Assembly: GCA_963770995.1 (NCBI GenBank)
Contig: CAVYRS010000003.1
Coordinates: forward strand, 372,001-436,000
Reading direction: 5' to 3'
DNA from: CAVSWN01 sp963770995
GTDB taxonomy: Bacteria; Acidobacteriota; Vicinamibacteria; Vicinamibacterales; CAVVIG01
Length of the DNA stretch: 64,000 nt
Shown: piece after piece, positions 10,485-18,366 of the stretch
How the letters are laid out: each line of letters begins with the position of its first letter
How positions within the stretch are numbered: position 1 is the stretch's first letter
The notes under the pieces: generated by a model
The model's input: only the letters and a program-made list of their open reading frames with translations
Database searches by the model: none
Told to the model about the DNA's origin: nothing
Program-made: the position numbers and the translations under genes

Positions 10485-11708
10485 ATGCGTGTCGCGTTGA
10501 TTGTGAGTCTCTTCGTGGCGGGGGTGGCCGCGGCCGTGCCGGCGACGGCAGCCGACGGCACACCGACCTTCACCAAGGACGTCGCGCCGATCTTCTACAA
10601 GTCGTGCATCGAGTGCCATCGCGCGACGATGTTCGCGCCGATGTCGCTGACGTCGTACGAAGACGCGCGCCCGTATCTGCGCGCGATCAAGCAGCGCGTC
10701 ACGGCGCGGACGATGCCGCCGTGGGGGTCGGACATGCCGCACGGCCTGTTCCGCAACGATCCGCGTCTGAGTGATCAGGAAGTCCAGACGATCGTCTCCT
10801 GGATTGACGGCGGCGCGCCCAAGGGCGACACGGCCGACATGCCGAAGATGCCGGCGCTCGCCGACGCCTGGACGATCGGCAAGCCCGACGCGGTCTTCTC
10901 GATGACCGAGGACTACAAGATTCCGGTCGCCGGGACGATCCAATATCTGTACATCCGGATTCCGGTGAACCTGCCGGAAGATCGCTGGTACACCGCGGTC
11001 GAGATCAAGCCGAGCGCGCGCGGGCACATCCACCACATCATCGCGTATACCGAGCCTCACAGCGACGCGCCGACAAAGCCCGGCAACACCTTCGGGCCGA
11101 CGAACATCACCGGCGTGTCGCCGAACAAGCCGGGCCTCGTCTTCGAGCCCGGCATCGCGAAGCTCCTGCGCGCCGGCCACGACATCATCCTGCAGATGCA
11201 CTACACCACCAACGGCACCGAAGCGGTCGATCGCACGCAGGTGGGGTTCATCTTCGCCAAGGATCCGCCGAAGCAGATCCACGTCACCGGCCTGGCCGTG
11301 CAGCCGCGCTTCGTGATTCCAGCCGGCGATGCGAACGCCGAAGTGAAGGCGGTCGCCGAGCTCAAGCAGGACACGATCATGACGAGCCTGACGCCGCATA
11401 TGCACGTGCGCGGCAAGGACATGACCTACACGGCGACCTACCCGGACGGCACGTCGGAAGTCCTCCTGCGCGTGCCGAAGTACGACTTCAACTGGCAGAT
11501 CACCTACGAGCTGGCCACGCCGAAGCGCCTGCCGGCGGGAACCAAGGTCGAGGTCGTGGCGCACTACGACAACTCGTCGGGCAACAAGTACAATCCCGAT
11601 CCCACGAAGGACGTGAAATGGGGCGACCAGACCTGGGAAGAGATGATGATCGGGTTCTGGGGGTCAGTAGTCGACCCACCGGCGGCGTCTCAACAACAAA
11701 AGCAGTGA
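10485..11708 (+). CDS. Exported cytochrome c / copper type II monooxygenase-like protein
   Basis: 407 residues with a signal peptide (MRVALIVSLFVAGVAAAVPATA). One heme c site, CIECH, is near residue 41. The typical ligand region MPPWGSDM is followed by DPRLSDQEVQTIVSWIDGGA. The C-terminal two thirds resemble the copper-dependent monooxygenase (PHM-like) fold, with HIHHIIAY and TPHMHVRGKDM as candidate copper ligands. Such cytochrome-monooxygenase fusions are frequent in Acidobacteriota and planctomycetes. The substrate is not known. A GGGAGC ribosome site is close to the chosen ATG. It stands alone and is followed by the palindrome next to the IS110 element. Confidence 0.75.
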   Translation: MRVALIVSLFVAGVAAAVPATAADGTPTFTKDVAPIFYKSCIECHRATMFAPMSLTSYEDARPYLRAIKQRVTARTMPPWGSDMPHGLFRNDPRLSDQEVQTIVSWIDGGAPKGDTADMPKMPALADAWTIGKPDAVFSMTEDYKIPVAGTIQYLYIRIPVNLPEDRWYTAVEIKPSARGHIHHIIAYTEPHSDAPTKPGNTFGPTNITGVSPNKPGLVFEPGIAKLLRAGHDIILQMHYTTNGTEAVDRTQVGFIFAKDPPKQIHVTGLAVQPRFVIPAGDANAEVKAVAELKQDTIMTSLTPHMHVRGKDMTYTATYPDGTSEVLLRVPKYDFNWQITYELATPKRLPAGTKVEVVAHYDNSSGNKYNPDPTKDVKWGDQTWEEMMIGFWGSVVDPPAASQQQKQ

Positions 11709-11730
11709 AACTGTAGCCGCAAGTCGTCGT

Positions 11731-11756
11731 ACGTGGGGTCCGGCTTCAGCCGGACC
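11731..11756. repeat. REP-like palindrome, left of the IS110 element
   Basis: A GGTCCGGC / GCCGGACC stem preceded by ACGTGG. The same palindrome family recurs inverted at 13392-13420 and again at 63122-63149 and 63203-63232. It may also act as a terminator for the preceding gene. Confidence 0.7.
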
Positions 11757-13391
11757 TTCTATGAGAGCCGTCGGTGTCAATCCCGTCGGTGTGCGGCGAG
11801 TAGCCGTCGTATTCTTTGTCATCGAGCGCACCTTCAGTGAGGCCGCCGAGCAGACCCCCCGCCCACGAGCGGGTCCGCGCAGGCGGCCGGAGCCACGAAC
11901 GATCACGCACAGGCGCGTGGCGCACGCCGATCATCGACGAGAGCTGGCGGCTTCGTGTTCGCGGAGCCGATGGCTCCCGCGCCCCTTCTATCCGTGCCGG
12001 TGGCGATGCCCCGGACACCAGAGACTTTTTCGTGAAGCCTGGAAGCGAGCGCCCCTTCTACACTCCGGTTCACAGAGGAACCCAGTCCGATTGCACGGGC
12101 GCTCGCACCAGCTCGTTGGGCCGACGATCGGCGTCGGGCCGTCAGACCTCCATCGGTTTCAGCTGCGCGCCAGCAGGAACCACGCCGGTTTCCAGATAGC
12201 GCCAGAGGGCAATTAACAGTTTCCGCGCGAGCGCGACAATCCCAATCTTTCGGAGGCGCTTCCCGCCGGCGCCGAATCGCTGCTGATACCACTGCGTCAG
12301 GGCGCTGTCCGGTTGGTGGCGGATCCAGCCCCATGCGAGCTGCACGATCACGCGACGGACATGCGCATTCCCCGCGCGCGTAATGCCTTGGTCGTAGGCG
12401 GTCTCGCCGCTTTGATACGGCGCCGGGACCAAGCCGACCAGGGCCCCGAGTTCTCGCCCGTTCCGAATGCGCCGCCAGCCGAAGATTTCTGTGGCCAGCA
12501 CCGACGCGCCGATCGGGCCGATGGCCCGCATCGTCAAGAGCTGTGCGAGGGCGTGGCTCGTCGCCGGGGTCAGCTGCTCCAGTCGGGTGAGTCGCAGCGC
12601 CTTCAGGTCGCGAATGTGTCCATCCACTGCCTGCAGCTGCGTCCACGTGCGCATCAGTCGCTCCTGCAGGCCGGGCGGCAGCGGGGTGCCGTCCCAGAGA
12701 TGGGCCGCTTCCAGCCGCTGGAGAAACCTCGCATCGATCGGGAGCGACACGCCCTGCGTCGTCAGCAGCGACTTCAGGCGATTCATCAGCCGCGTGCGGT
12801 CCTGCGTCAACGCTTCCAAGGTCCGCGGGAGGTGCCGCGCATCTTCTTCGGCCACGGTCGGCACGCGGACGACGCGCCAGGCGCGCCGGTCGCCCAGGAC
12901 ATACCGCGCCAGCAAACTCAACAGGCCCGCGAGATCGAGCCGATCCGTCTTCGCCCGTCTCGCCCGGCGATTGACTTCGATGCTCGAGGAATCCACGACG
13001 TAATTCGTGATCCCCTGCGCCAGCAGGTAGCGATGCAACCAGAAGCCATCGCGGCCCGCTTCGTAGCAACTCGTCACCGGCGCGTCAGCCGACAGGCCGA
13101 GTCGTTTCTTCGCGCGCTCAATCTCTGTCACCAACGCGCTCACGGCGCCTGCCGGAATCTGTCGAATGCGAGGACGCTGCCCCATCCCTGACGGTAAATC
13201 CCAGCTTCCAAGTGCGCTGACCCAATTCGAACGCCAACAACAAGCCCCCGGTCGGTGCCGTAGAATCACTCGTGCGGGTCATGGTGCTCATGGTTACGCT
13301 CCTCCTCTGAAACACATCACGGTGAGCGTAACCGCCATGGCCCGCCTGTCCAACGCTCTGCATAGTGTCTACACTGACGATCGCGCTCGCT
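11757..13391 (-). mobile_element. IS110-family insertion sequence (approximate limits)
   Basis: A DEDD-type transposase gene with about 385 bp of non-coding DNA on its 3' side (11757-12141) and about 100 bp on its 5' side, lying between two inverted copies of a REP-like palindrome. IS110 elements lack clear terminal inverted repeats and use a structured non-coding 'bridge' RNA encoded at one end, so the exact ends cannot be read directly. The long 3' side would suit IS1111-type organisation. It contains a near-repeat, GCGCCCCTTCTA, at about 11980-11991 and 12048-12059. Confidence 0.7.
12142..13291 (-). CDS. IS110-family transposase (one frameshift)
   Basis: The N-terminus MSTMTRTSDSTAPTGG starts at 13291. 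A break near 13185 moves into the frame that runs to 12142. The RuvC-like DEDD half shows CYEAGRDGFWLHRYL and KTDRLDLAGLL, the normal Glu and Asp-x-x-Asp positions. The C-terminal transposase domain shows TMRAIGPIGASVLATEI and GLVPAPYQSGE, with the serine-containing helix region. The first acidic motif reads LAFELGQRTWK, with Glu where many relatives have Asp. If the frameshift is real the element is inactive; if it is a sequencing error the gene is full length at about 383 residues. Confidence 0.85.
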
Positions 13392-13420
13392 GTAGGTCCG
13401 CCTGAAGGCGGACCCCACGT
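13392..13420. repeat. REP-like palindrome, right of the IS110 element
   Basis: Stem GGTCCGCC / GGCGGACC followed by CCACGT. It is the inverted partner of the palindrome at 11731-11756, and both share the ACGTGGGGTCCG core when read in opposite directions. Confidence 0.7.
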
Positions 13421-13476
13421 ACTACACCGATCCCGAAAAACGCTAAAAGTCTCACTCAGTCGTCGAGAGGTGCACC

Positions 13477-14697
13477 GTGGAGCTCAATCGACGGCAGTTC
13501 ATCGAAGTCGCCGCGGGTGCGGCCGCGGTCCGGCCGCGCGACGCGCTGGGCTTGCAAACGTCCCTGGACAATCCTGCCGATCCGCTTGGAATACGGAGTG
13601 ATTTTCCGGCCGCCCGCGACGGCCTCTACCTGAACTCCGCGTACATCACGCCGATTCCGCTCGCTGTCGCGGACGCCGCTCGCGCGTTTGCCGAACGCAA
13701 GGCGTCGAAGCCGATCCCGCTCGACGAGATGCTGCGGAAGACCGACGAGGTCCGCCGCCAGTTCGCGCGGCTCGTCGGCGCAGACGCGGACGAGATCGGG
13801 TTTCTCTACTCGACCAGCGAAGGCGAGAATATCGTCGCCTCGGCGCTCGATTTGAAGTCCGGCGACAATGTGGTCGTCGACGAGCTCCACTACAACACGT
13901 CGTTCGTGCTGTACCGGCATCTCGAGGACACGCGCAAGATCGCGCTGCGGATCGTGAAGCACCGCGACGGCCGGGTGACGGCCGCGGATTTCGCCGGCGC
14001 GGTCGACGATCGAACGCGCCTCGTCTCGGTCGCCTGGGTGTCGCACCAGAACGGGTTCAGGCACGACATGCGGCCGATCGCGGATCTGGCGCACGCGCAC
14101 GGCGCCGTGTTCTACGCCGACGCGGTCCAGGCGCTCGGCATGTTTCCGGCCGACGTGCGGGCGACGGGCGTCGACTGCATGACGAGCGGCACCTACAAGT
14201 GGCTGCTCGGAGGCTTCGGCGTCGCCCCGTTCTTCGTTCGCCGCGAACTGCTCGAGAAGATTCGCGTCGATCGGCTGGGCGCGCTGCACGTCGAGCGGGA
14301 GCTCGGCGATCATCGGTACGAGATCTACCGCACGGCGAAAAAGTTCGAGTACGCCACGCTGCCGTTTGCCGAGATCTACCAGCTGGGCGCCGCGCTTGCG
14401 TATCTCGAGCACGTCGGCGTCGACCGTATCGAGCGTCACACCGTGGCGCTCGCCCGCGAGCTGCGCGATGGACTCGCCGGGCTGGGCTTTACCCTGTTCA
14501 CGCCGGCTGGCAACAACGCGTCCATCGTCACCCTGCGCCTCGAGCGGAACCAGGCGCGCGCGCGCGAAGTGCTGGATGCCGCCGGCGTGCAGGTCAGCTA
14601 TCGTGAGCGGGGATCGCAGATCCGCGTGTCGCCCGCGCTCTTCAACACCCGGGACGAGATCCGGGCGTTTCTCGACCACGCGAAGCGCTTCGCGTAG
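13477..14697 (+). CDS. Class V aminotransferase (cysteine-desulfurase / isopenicillin-N-epimerase-like), exported
   Basis: 406 residues. The N-terminus NRRQFIEVAAGAAAV resembles a Tat-type or hydrophobic export signal. The fold-type I PLP enzyme core is clear: YLNSAYITPIP near the start, STSEGENIV for phosphate binding, VSVAWVSHQNG, DAVQALG with the PLP-contacting Asp, and Lys241 in SGTYKWLLG as the Schiff-base lysine. The active-site Cys loop of true desulfurases is not evident, so an epimerase, lyase or hercynylcysteine-lyase-like activity is as likely. It starts right after the IS110 region. The stop codon touches a large inverted repeat that probably terminates transcription. Confidence 0.8.
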   Translation: MELNRRQFIEVAAGAAAVRPRDALGLQTSLDNPADPLGIRSDFPAARDGLYLNSAYITPIPLAVADAARAFAERKASKPIPLDEMLRKTDEVRRQFARLVGADADEIGFLYSTSEGENIVASALDLKSGDNVVVDELHYNTSFVLYRHLEDTRKIALRIVKHRDGRVTAADFAGAVDDRTRLVSVAWVSHQNGFRHDMRPIADLAHAHGAVFYADAVQALGMFPADVRATGVDCMTSGTYKWLLGGFGVAPFFVRRELLEKIRVDRLGALHVERELGDHRYEIYRTAKKFEYATLPFAEIYQLGAALAYLEHVGVDRIERHTVALARELRDGLAGLGFTLFTPAGNNASIVTLRLERNQARAREVLDAAGVQVSYRERGSQIRVSPALFNTRDEIRAFLDHAKRFA

Positions 14698-14856
14698 TGG
14701 CCCGTACACGGTGAACAAGGACCAGATCGCGGAGCGCGGCGCCCGGATGGCAAGGCGCGACGACCGAGAATACCGGGAGTATTTGAGGGAGGAGTAACGC
14801 AGCCAGCCGGGAGGCCCCGCCCGCGAGGTTGTCCTTGATCGGCGTGTACGGGCCAC
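14697..14856. repeat. MITE-like inverted repeat between convergent genes
   Basis: 13-bp perfect ends GTGGCCCGTACAC (14697-14709) and the reverse complement (14844-14856) enclose about 134 bp. The interior contains segments such as GGCAAGGCGCGACGACCGAG and GGAGTAACGCAGCC, which I recall from small dispersed repeats in other bacteria. It overlaps the last base of one stop codon and ends 3 bp before the end of the opposing gene, so it can act as a bidirectional terminator. Confidence 0.6.
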
Positions 14857-14859
14857 GAG

Positions 14860-15336
14860 TCACCGGCGAACGTAGACCCACGACATCTCGCGCTGTCCGG
14901 CGGCGCCGGCGATCGCGGCCCGCAGCGTGCCGTCGGCGCGCTTCTCGTAGCGAATCACCTTCGGGAAGTCGTGCTGCGGGTTCTCGAACCGGACGCTGGT
15001 CGGGCTCACCTGCGTCGCGGCGAATTCCGTAGGCGGCTGGCCCTTCGGTTGGGCCACGTAGAAGAGGCCCCCGCCGCGCTCGACGATCCGGAGGTACTCG
15101 AACTCCACGAGGCGATCCCCGGCCAGCGTCCGGGAGACCGCGAACATCACGCCGCCGGCCGCTGAAGTCCAGTGCTCTTCAACTGTCCGCTGACCGGAGG
15201 CACTCACCCACGTGCCTTCGAGCCAGGCGACGTCCTTGACGGTGGCCGTGGCGCGCGCGGTCTGGCCCGGCGCACTAACGGCCGTCACAACGATCACGAT
15301 CAGAACAGCAAGCGTGCGCGAAAGATGTATCAGCAT
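14860..15336 (-). CDS. Exported DUF6265-like protein
   Basis: 158 residues with a signal peptide (HLSRTLAVLIVIVVTAVSA). The mature part has the family pattern VAWLEGTWVSASGQRTVEE, then SAAGGVMFAVSRT, FEYLRIVERGGGLFYVAQP and FENPQHDFPKVIRY, a lipocalin-like beta structure. The function of this family is not known. It is convergent with the class V aminotransferase gene and separated from it by the inverted repeat. No motif for an enzyme active site is visible. Confidence 0.7.
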   Translation of the reverse strand: MLIHLSRTLAVLIVIVVTAVSAPGQTARATATVKDVAWLEGTWVSASGQRTVEEHWTSAAGGVMFAVSRTLAGDRLVEFEYLRIVERGGGLFYVAQPKGQPPTEFAATQVSPTSVRFENPQHDFPKVIRYEKRADGTLRAAIAGAAGQREMSWVYVRR

Positions 15337-15401
15337 GGCGGGACTGTAGCCGCGGACGGCTGCCGGTGGCTTGAACGAATGCGACCTATGCTAGTGTCCG
15401 G

Positions 15402-15507
15402 GAATCGGGTAATCGGGTAATTGGGTAGTCTGATAATTGATTACTTAATTGTTAGTCAATCACCCAATCAATTACCCGATTACTCGATTACCCAATTACC
15501 CGATTTC
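15402..15507. repeat. AT-rich palindromic array of 8-bp AATCGGGT repeats
   Basis: Three tandem AATCGGGT/AATTGGGT units at 15403-15426, a short AT-rich centre, then reverse-complement units (ATTACCCG, ATTACTCG, ATTACCCA, ATTACCCG) to 15506. The whole can fold as an imperfect hairpin. It is much more AT-rich than its surroundings. It occupies the complete upstream region of the AraC-type gene and could hold operator sites or be a mobile repeat. Confidence 0.7.
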
Positions 15508-15524
15508 CATGAGTGTCGCCCGCG

Positions 15525-16364
15525 ATGCAGTACACGGAGCGCCCGCCGATTCCCACGCTCGCGCACCTCGTGCAGTGCGTGTGGACGCTGGAAGGCCACG
15601 CGCGCGAGCTGGCGGGGCCGGCGCAGCCGATCCTGCCGGACGGCCGTTCGGAGTTGATCCTCCACTTCGGCGATCCGTTCGAACGCGTCGACGGCGGGTC
15701 AAGCGATCGACAGCCGCCGCTCATCTTTGCGGGTCAGCTCACCCGCCGCCTCGTGCTGCAGCCGACGGGCCGTGTGGCCGTGCTCGGCGTGCGATTCCGT
15801 CCCGACGGCGCCGGTGCGTTCGTGCGCGCGCCGCTGCGCGATCTCGTGGGGCTGACGCTCGACGTCGCCGACGCCGCGCCCGCCCTCGCGCAGGCCGTGC
15901 GCCAGGTTCGAGATGCCACCGACACGCTCGATCGGGCGGTGCCGCTGATAGAGGCGAGGCTCGCGGCGATCGTCCAGCGCGCGGTCGATCGAAGAGTCGC
16001 CCACGCCGTCCGGGCGATCGACGCGTCCGGAGGATTGATCGCCATCGACCGGCTCGCGCGATCGATGGGCACCACCCGCCGCCACCTCGAGCGGCTGTTC
16101 CTGGACCGCGTGGGGATTTCGCCCAAGCGGCTGGCGCGGCTGACGCGATTTCAGCGCGCCGTGTGCCTGCTGGAACGCGAAGCGCCTGGGCCGCGAGGCG
16201 CCGCGACGGCGCACGCATGCGGATACGCGGATCAGGCGCATTTCGTCCGCGACTTTCGCGAGCTCGCGGGGTGCACGCCCAGCGCCCACCTGCTGAGGCG
16301 CGCTGAACTGACCGGCTTCTTTGCCGGAGCCGGCTCGCCTCGCGGGGAGATCATTGCAGGGTGA
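15525..16364 (+). CDS. AraC-family transcriptional regulator
   Basis: About 279 residues from the ATG at 15525 (a GTG at 15513 is an alternative). The N-terminal half (VWTLEGHARELAGPAQPILP, then FRPDGAGAFVRAPL) is the sensing domain common in AraC proteins whose ligand is unknown. The C-terminal 100 residues hold the double helix-turn-helix: LIAIDRLARSMGTTRRHLER, FLDRVGISPKRLARLTRFQR and ACGYADQAHFVRDFRELAG. It follows the AATCGGGT palindromic array, which might be its own operator region. No obvious target gene is linked. Confidence 0.85.
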   Translation: MQYTERPPIPTLAHLVQCVWTLEGHARELAGPAQPILPDGRSELILHFGDPFERVDGGSSDRQPPLIFAGQLTRRLVLQPTGRVAVLGVRFRPDGAGAFVRAPLRDLVGLTLDVADAAPALAQAVRQVRDATDTLDRAVPLIEARLAAIVQRAVDRRVAHAVRAIDASGGLIAIDRLARSMGTTRRHLERLFLDRVGISPKRLARLTRFQRAVCLLEREAPGPRGAATAHACGYADQAHFVRDFRELAGCTPSAHLLRRAELTGFFAGAGSPRGEIIAG

Positions 16365-16481
16365 TCACGCCGCACACGATTCTGGGTCCTCCGGATACGC
16401 CCGGGCTCATTGCGGACTACTTGAGGAGCAGGAACGTCGTTCCGAGATGAGAGCCGCGTGGCGGAGGATGCGCTCCCCGCG

Positions 16482-17477
16482 CTATGGCATCTCCAGGGAA
16501 GGCGCGGCCGCCGCCAGGATTTCGAGCGACCGCACGCGCGCGGCATGGCTGTAGATGTGCGAGACGGCCAGCAGTTCATCGGGAGCCGTCAGCGCGATGA
16601 ACCGGCGCAGCCCCTCGACGATGGTGGGTTCAGACCCGACAACGCTCACCGTTGTCATGGCTTCGATGGGCATGGAGCCAAAGGGCACGACCTCTCGCTC
16701 CAACTCACGGTTGGGCGGCGGCAGCGTCGTGGGCATGCCGCGACGGAGATTCGCGAACGACTCGCGACCGGACGTGGCCAGGAACCGCGCCTCGTCGTCG
16801 TGATCGGCCGCGATGACGTTCAGACCGAGCATCACGTAGGGCCGCGTCCATCGCGGAGAAGGGCAAAAGGTCGATCGGTAGATCTGGAGGGCCGGCATCA
16901 TCTCGGCTGGGGCGAAATGCGACGCGAACGCGAACGGCAGCCCCATTGCCGCAGCGACCTGCGCGCCGAATGTACTCGAGCCGAGGATGTAGATGGGGAT
17001 GGTCAAACCCGCACCCGGCACGGCGCGGACGTGTCTGCCGTCCCGCGGCTCGAAATAGTCCATCAGCTCGAGAATGTCCTGGGGGAATGCGTTGGGATCG
17101 CTCACGAGGGTGCGTCTCAGCGCGTGTGCGGTAACGGGGTCGGTCCCGGGCGCCCGCCCGAGGCCGAGATCGATGCGTGCGGGAAAGAGCGATTCGAGCG
17201 TCCCGAATTGCTCGGCAATCACCAGCGGCGCGTGGTTGGGCAGCATGATGCCGCCGGCGCCGACCCGGATCGTCCGCGTCCCAGCTGCCACGTGTCCGAT
17301 CACAATCGACGTCGCCGCGCTGGCGATGCCCGGCATGTTGTGGTGTTCGGCGAGCCAATACCGGTGGTAGCCGAGGCGCTCGGCGTGGCGCGCAAGGTCA
17401 AGCGTGTTTCGCAGGGCGGTTGCCGCATCGCTCCCTGTCGTGATCGGAGCGAGATCCAGAATCGAGAGTCGGACCAT
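16482..17477 (-). CDS. Luciferase-like (LLM class) flavin-dependent oxidoreductase
   Basis: 331 residues from the ATG at 17477. The TIM-barrel bacterial-luciferase family is shown by RLSILDLAPI, GYHRYWLAEHHNMPGIA, RIRVGAGGIMLPNH-like TIRVGAGGIMLPNHAP, RIDLGLGRAPG and IYILGSSTFGAQVAA. The strong match to WLAEHHN and LGRAPG places it near the YhbW/MsnO8 subgroup of FMN monooxygenases. The substrate is unknown. No partner reductase is next to it. It ends 117 bp from the AraC gene, on the opposite strand. Confidence 0.85.
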   Translation of the reverse strand: MVRLSILDLAPITTGSDAATALRNTLDLARHAERLGYHRYWLAEHHNMPGIASAATSIVIGHVAAGTRTIRVGAGGIMLPNHAPLVIAEQFGTLESLFPARIDLGLGRAPGTDPVTAHALRRTLVSDPNAFPQDILELMDYFEPRDGRHVRAVPGAGLTIPIYILGSSTFGAQVAAAMGLPFAFASHFAPAEMMPALQIYRSTFCPSPRWTRPYVMLGLNVIAADHDDEARFLATSGRESFANLRRGMPTTLPPPNRELEREVVPFGSMPIEAMTTVSVVGSEPTIVEGLRRFIALTAPDELLAVSHIYSHAARVRSLEILAAAAPSLEMP

Positions 17478-17509
17478 CAACCACCAAGTGTGGCACGCGG
17501 CCGGCTCGA

Positions 17510-18331
17510 TCAGGGCATCGTGGATTTGACATCTGTGGTCACGAAAGCCAACTTCGGCGATCGGCACAGGCGTTCGAGTGGACCGATTGTGGCGTCGATG
17601 ATGGCGGTGCTATCTCGGAGTCGGTCCAATCGGTCAGCGAACTGCTGCACGTTGTCAACAACATCCTTCATGACGCCAAGCGTACGGTCACGTCTCTCCA
17701 TGACGTCATTCAATTGCACCTGCGTGTCGACGATTTCCATCAGAGCCGCAGCGTTGCCAAGCTTCTTGGCGGTGCCTTCCGCCACACACGCCGCCGTTTT
17801 CATCGCCCACAGCTCGCCATTCTTGACCACGTCTTCAACGCATCCATCGACTGCGGCTGGATCACCCGTACAGCTTGCCGTCGTCCCTCCGCTGAAGTTC
17901 ACCAACTCGCCCATGACGCAGACCCCGGCCGCCTCCACTACCGACATCGCGCCGCGTTCGGCGATGCCAAGCGCCGGGGCAACGTAGGTCAACAGGGATT
18001 GACCGGCGTTGATCACCTGTTTGACACTCAGCAACGCCTCTGCCCATGCTTGCAGCCCGACGACGCGTTCAAGCTTGCCGAGACTGATGATGCTATCCCG
18101 CGCGAACTCACGAACCTTGGTCCGCTGCTGCGCCAACCCGTCTCGTCTTTGCAACAGGGCCTGCTTGGTTGGTTCAATGCGCGCGCAGGCAACAGTCGAC
18201 GTTTGAACAGGTGTTGACAGCGCGATGACCTCGTCTGCGCTGAGCCCCCCAGGCGGTACTGAAAAAGTTCGGCTGGGTAGCGTCGCGAGGACATTGCTTC
18301 CATCGCGCAATTGCCCGGCGAACGTCACCAT
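17510..18331 (-). CDS. Hypothetical protein, possibly N-terminally truncated
   Basis: 273 residues from the ATG at 18331. I do not recognise the family. The start MVTFAGQLRDGSNVLATLPS looks like the middle of a beta domain rather than a natural N-terminus, and the same frame stays open upstream into the DUF4097 gene. The rest is mainly helical with several Cys (VACARIEP, GVCVMGE, ASCTGDPAAVDGCVED, TAACVAEG) and a Leu/Asp-rich C-terminus. There is no signal peptide. It follows the DUF4097 gene by 36 bp on the same strand and may be a fragment left by recombination, or a genuine unknown gene. Confidence 0.5.
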   Translation of the reverse strand: MVTFAGQLRDGSNVLATLPSRTFSVPPGGLSADEVIALSTPVQTSTVACARIEPTKQALLQRRDGLAQQRTKVREFARDSIISLGKLERVVGLQAWAEALLSVKQVINAGQSLLTYVAPALGIAERGAMSVVEAAGVCVMGELVNFSGGTTASCTGDPAAVDGCVEDVVKNGELWAMKTAACVAEGTAKKLGNAAALMEIVDTQVQLNDVMERRDRTLGVMKDVVDNVQQFADRLDRLRDSTAIIDATIGPLERLCRSPKLAFVTTDVKSTMP

Positions 18332-18366
18332 GCAGCCCACGGAACCGCGCGCGCCTTGTGGGGTGG

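Noticed and set aside
11903..13069. 388-codon minus-strand frame overlapping the transposase
   Set aside because: It reads the transposase in a shifted frame. The real frame shows the RuvC-like and C-terminal IS110 motifs.
15402..15507. CRISPR array or telomere-like sequence
   Set aside because: Units are contiguous octamers with no unique spacers, and the array is a palindrome. There is no cas gene, and it is internal to a chromosome segment.
16458..17987. 509-codon plus-strand frame
   Set aside because: Antisense to the luciferase-like oxidoreductase, with no motif and a composition typical of shadow frames.
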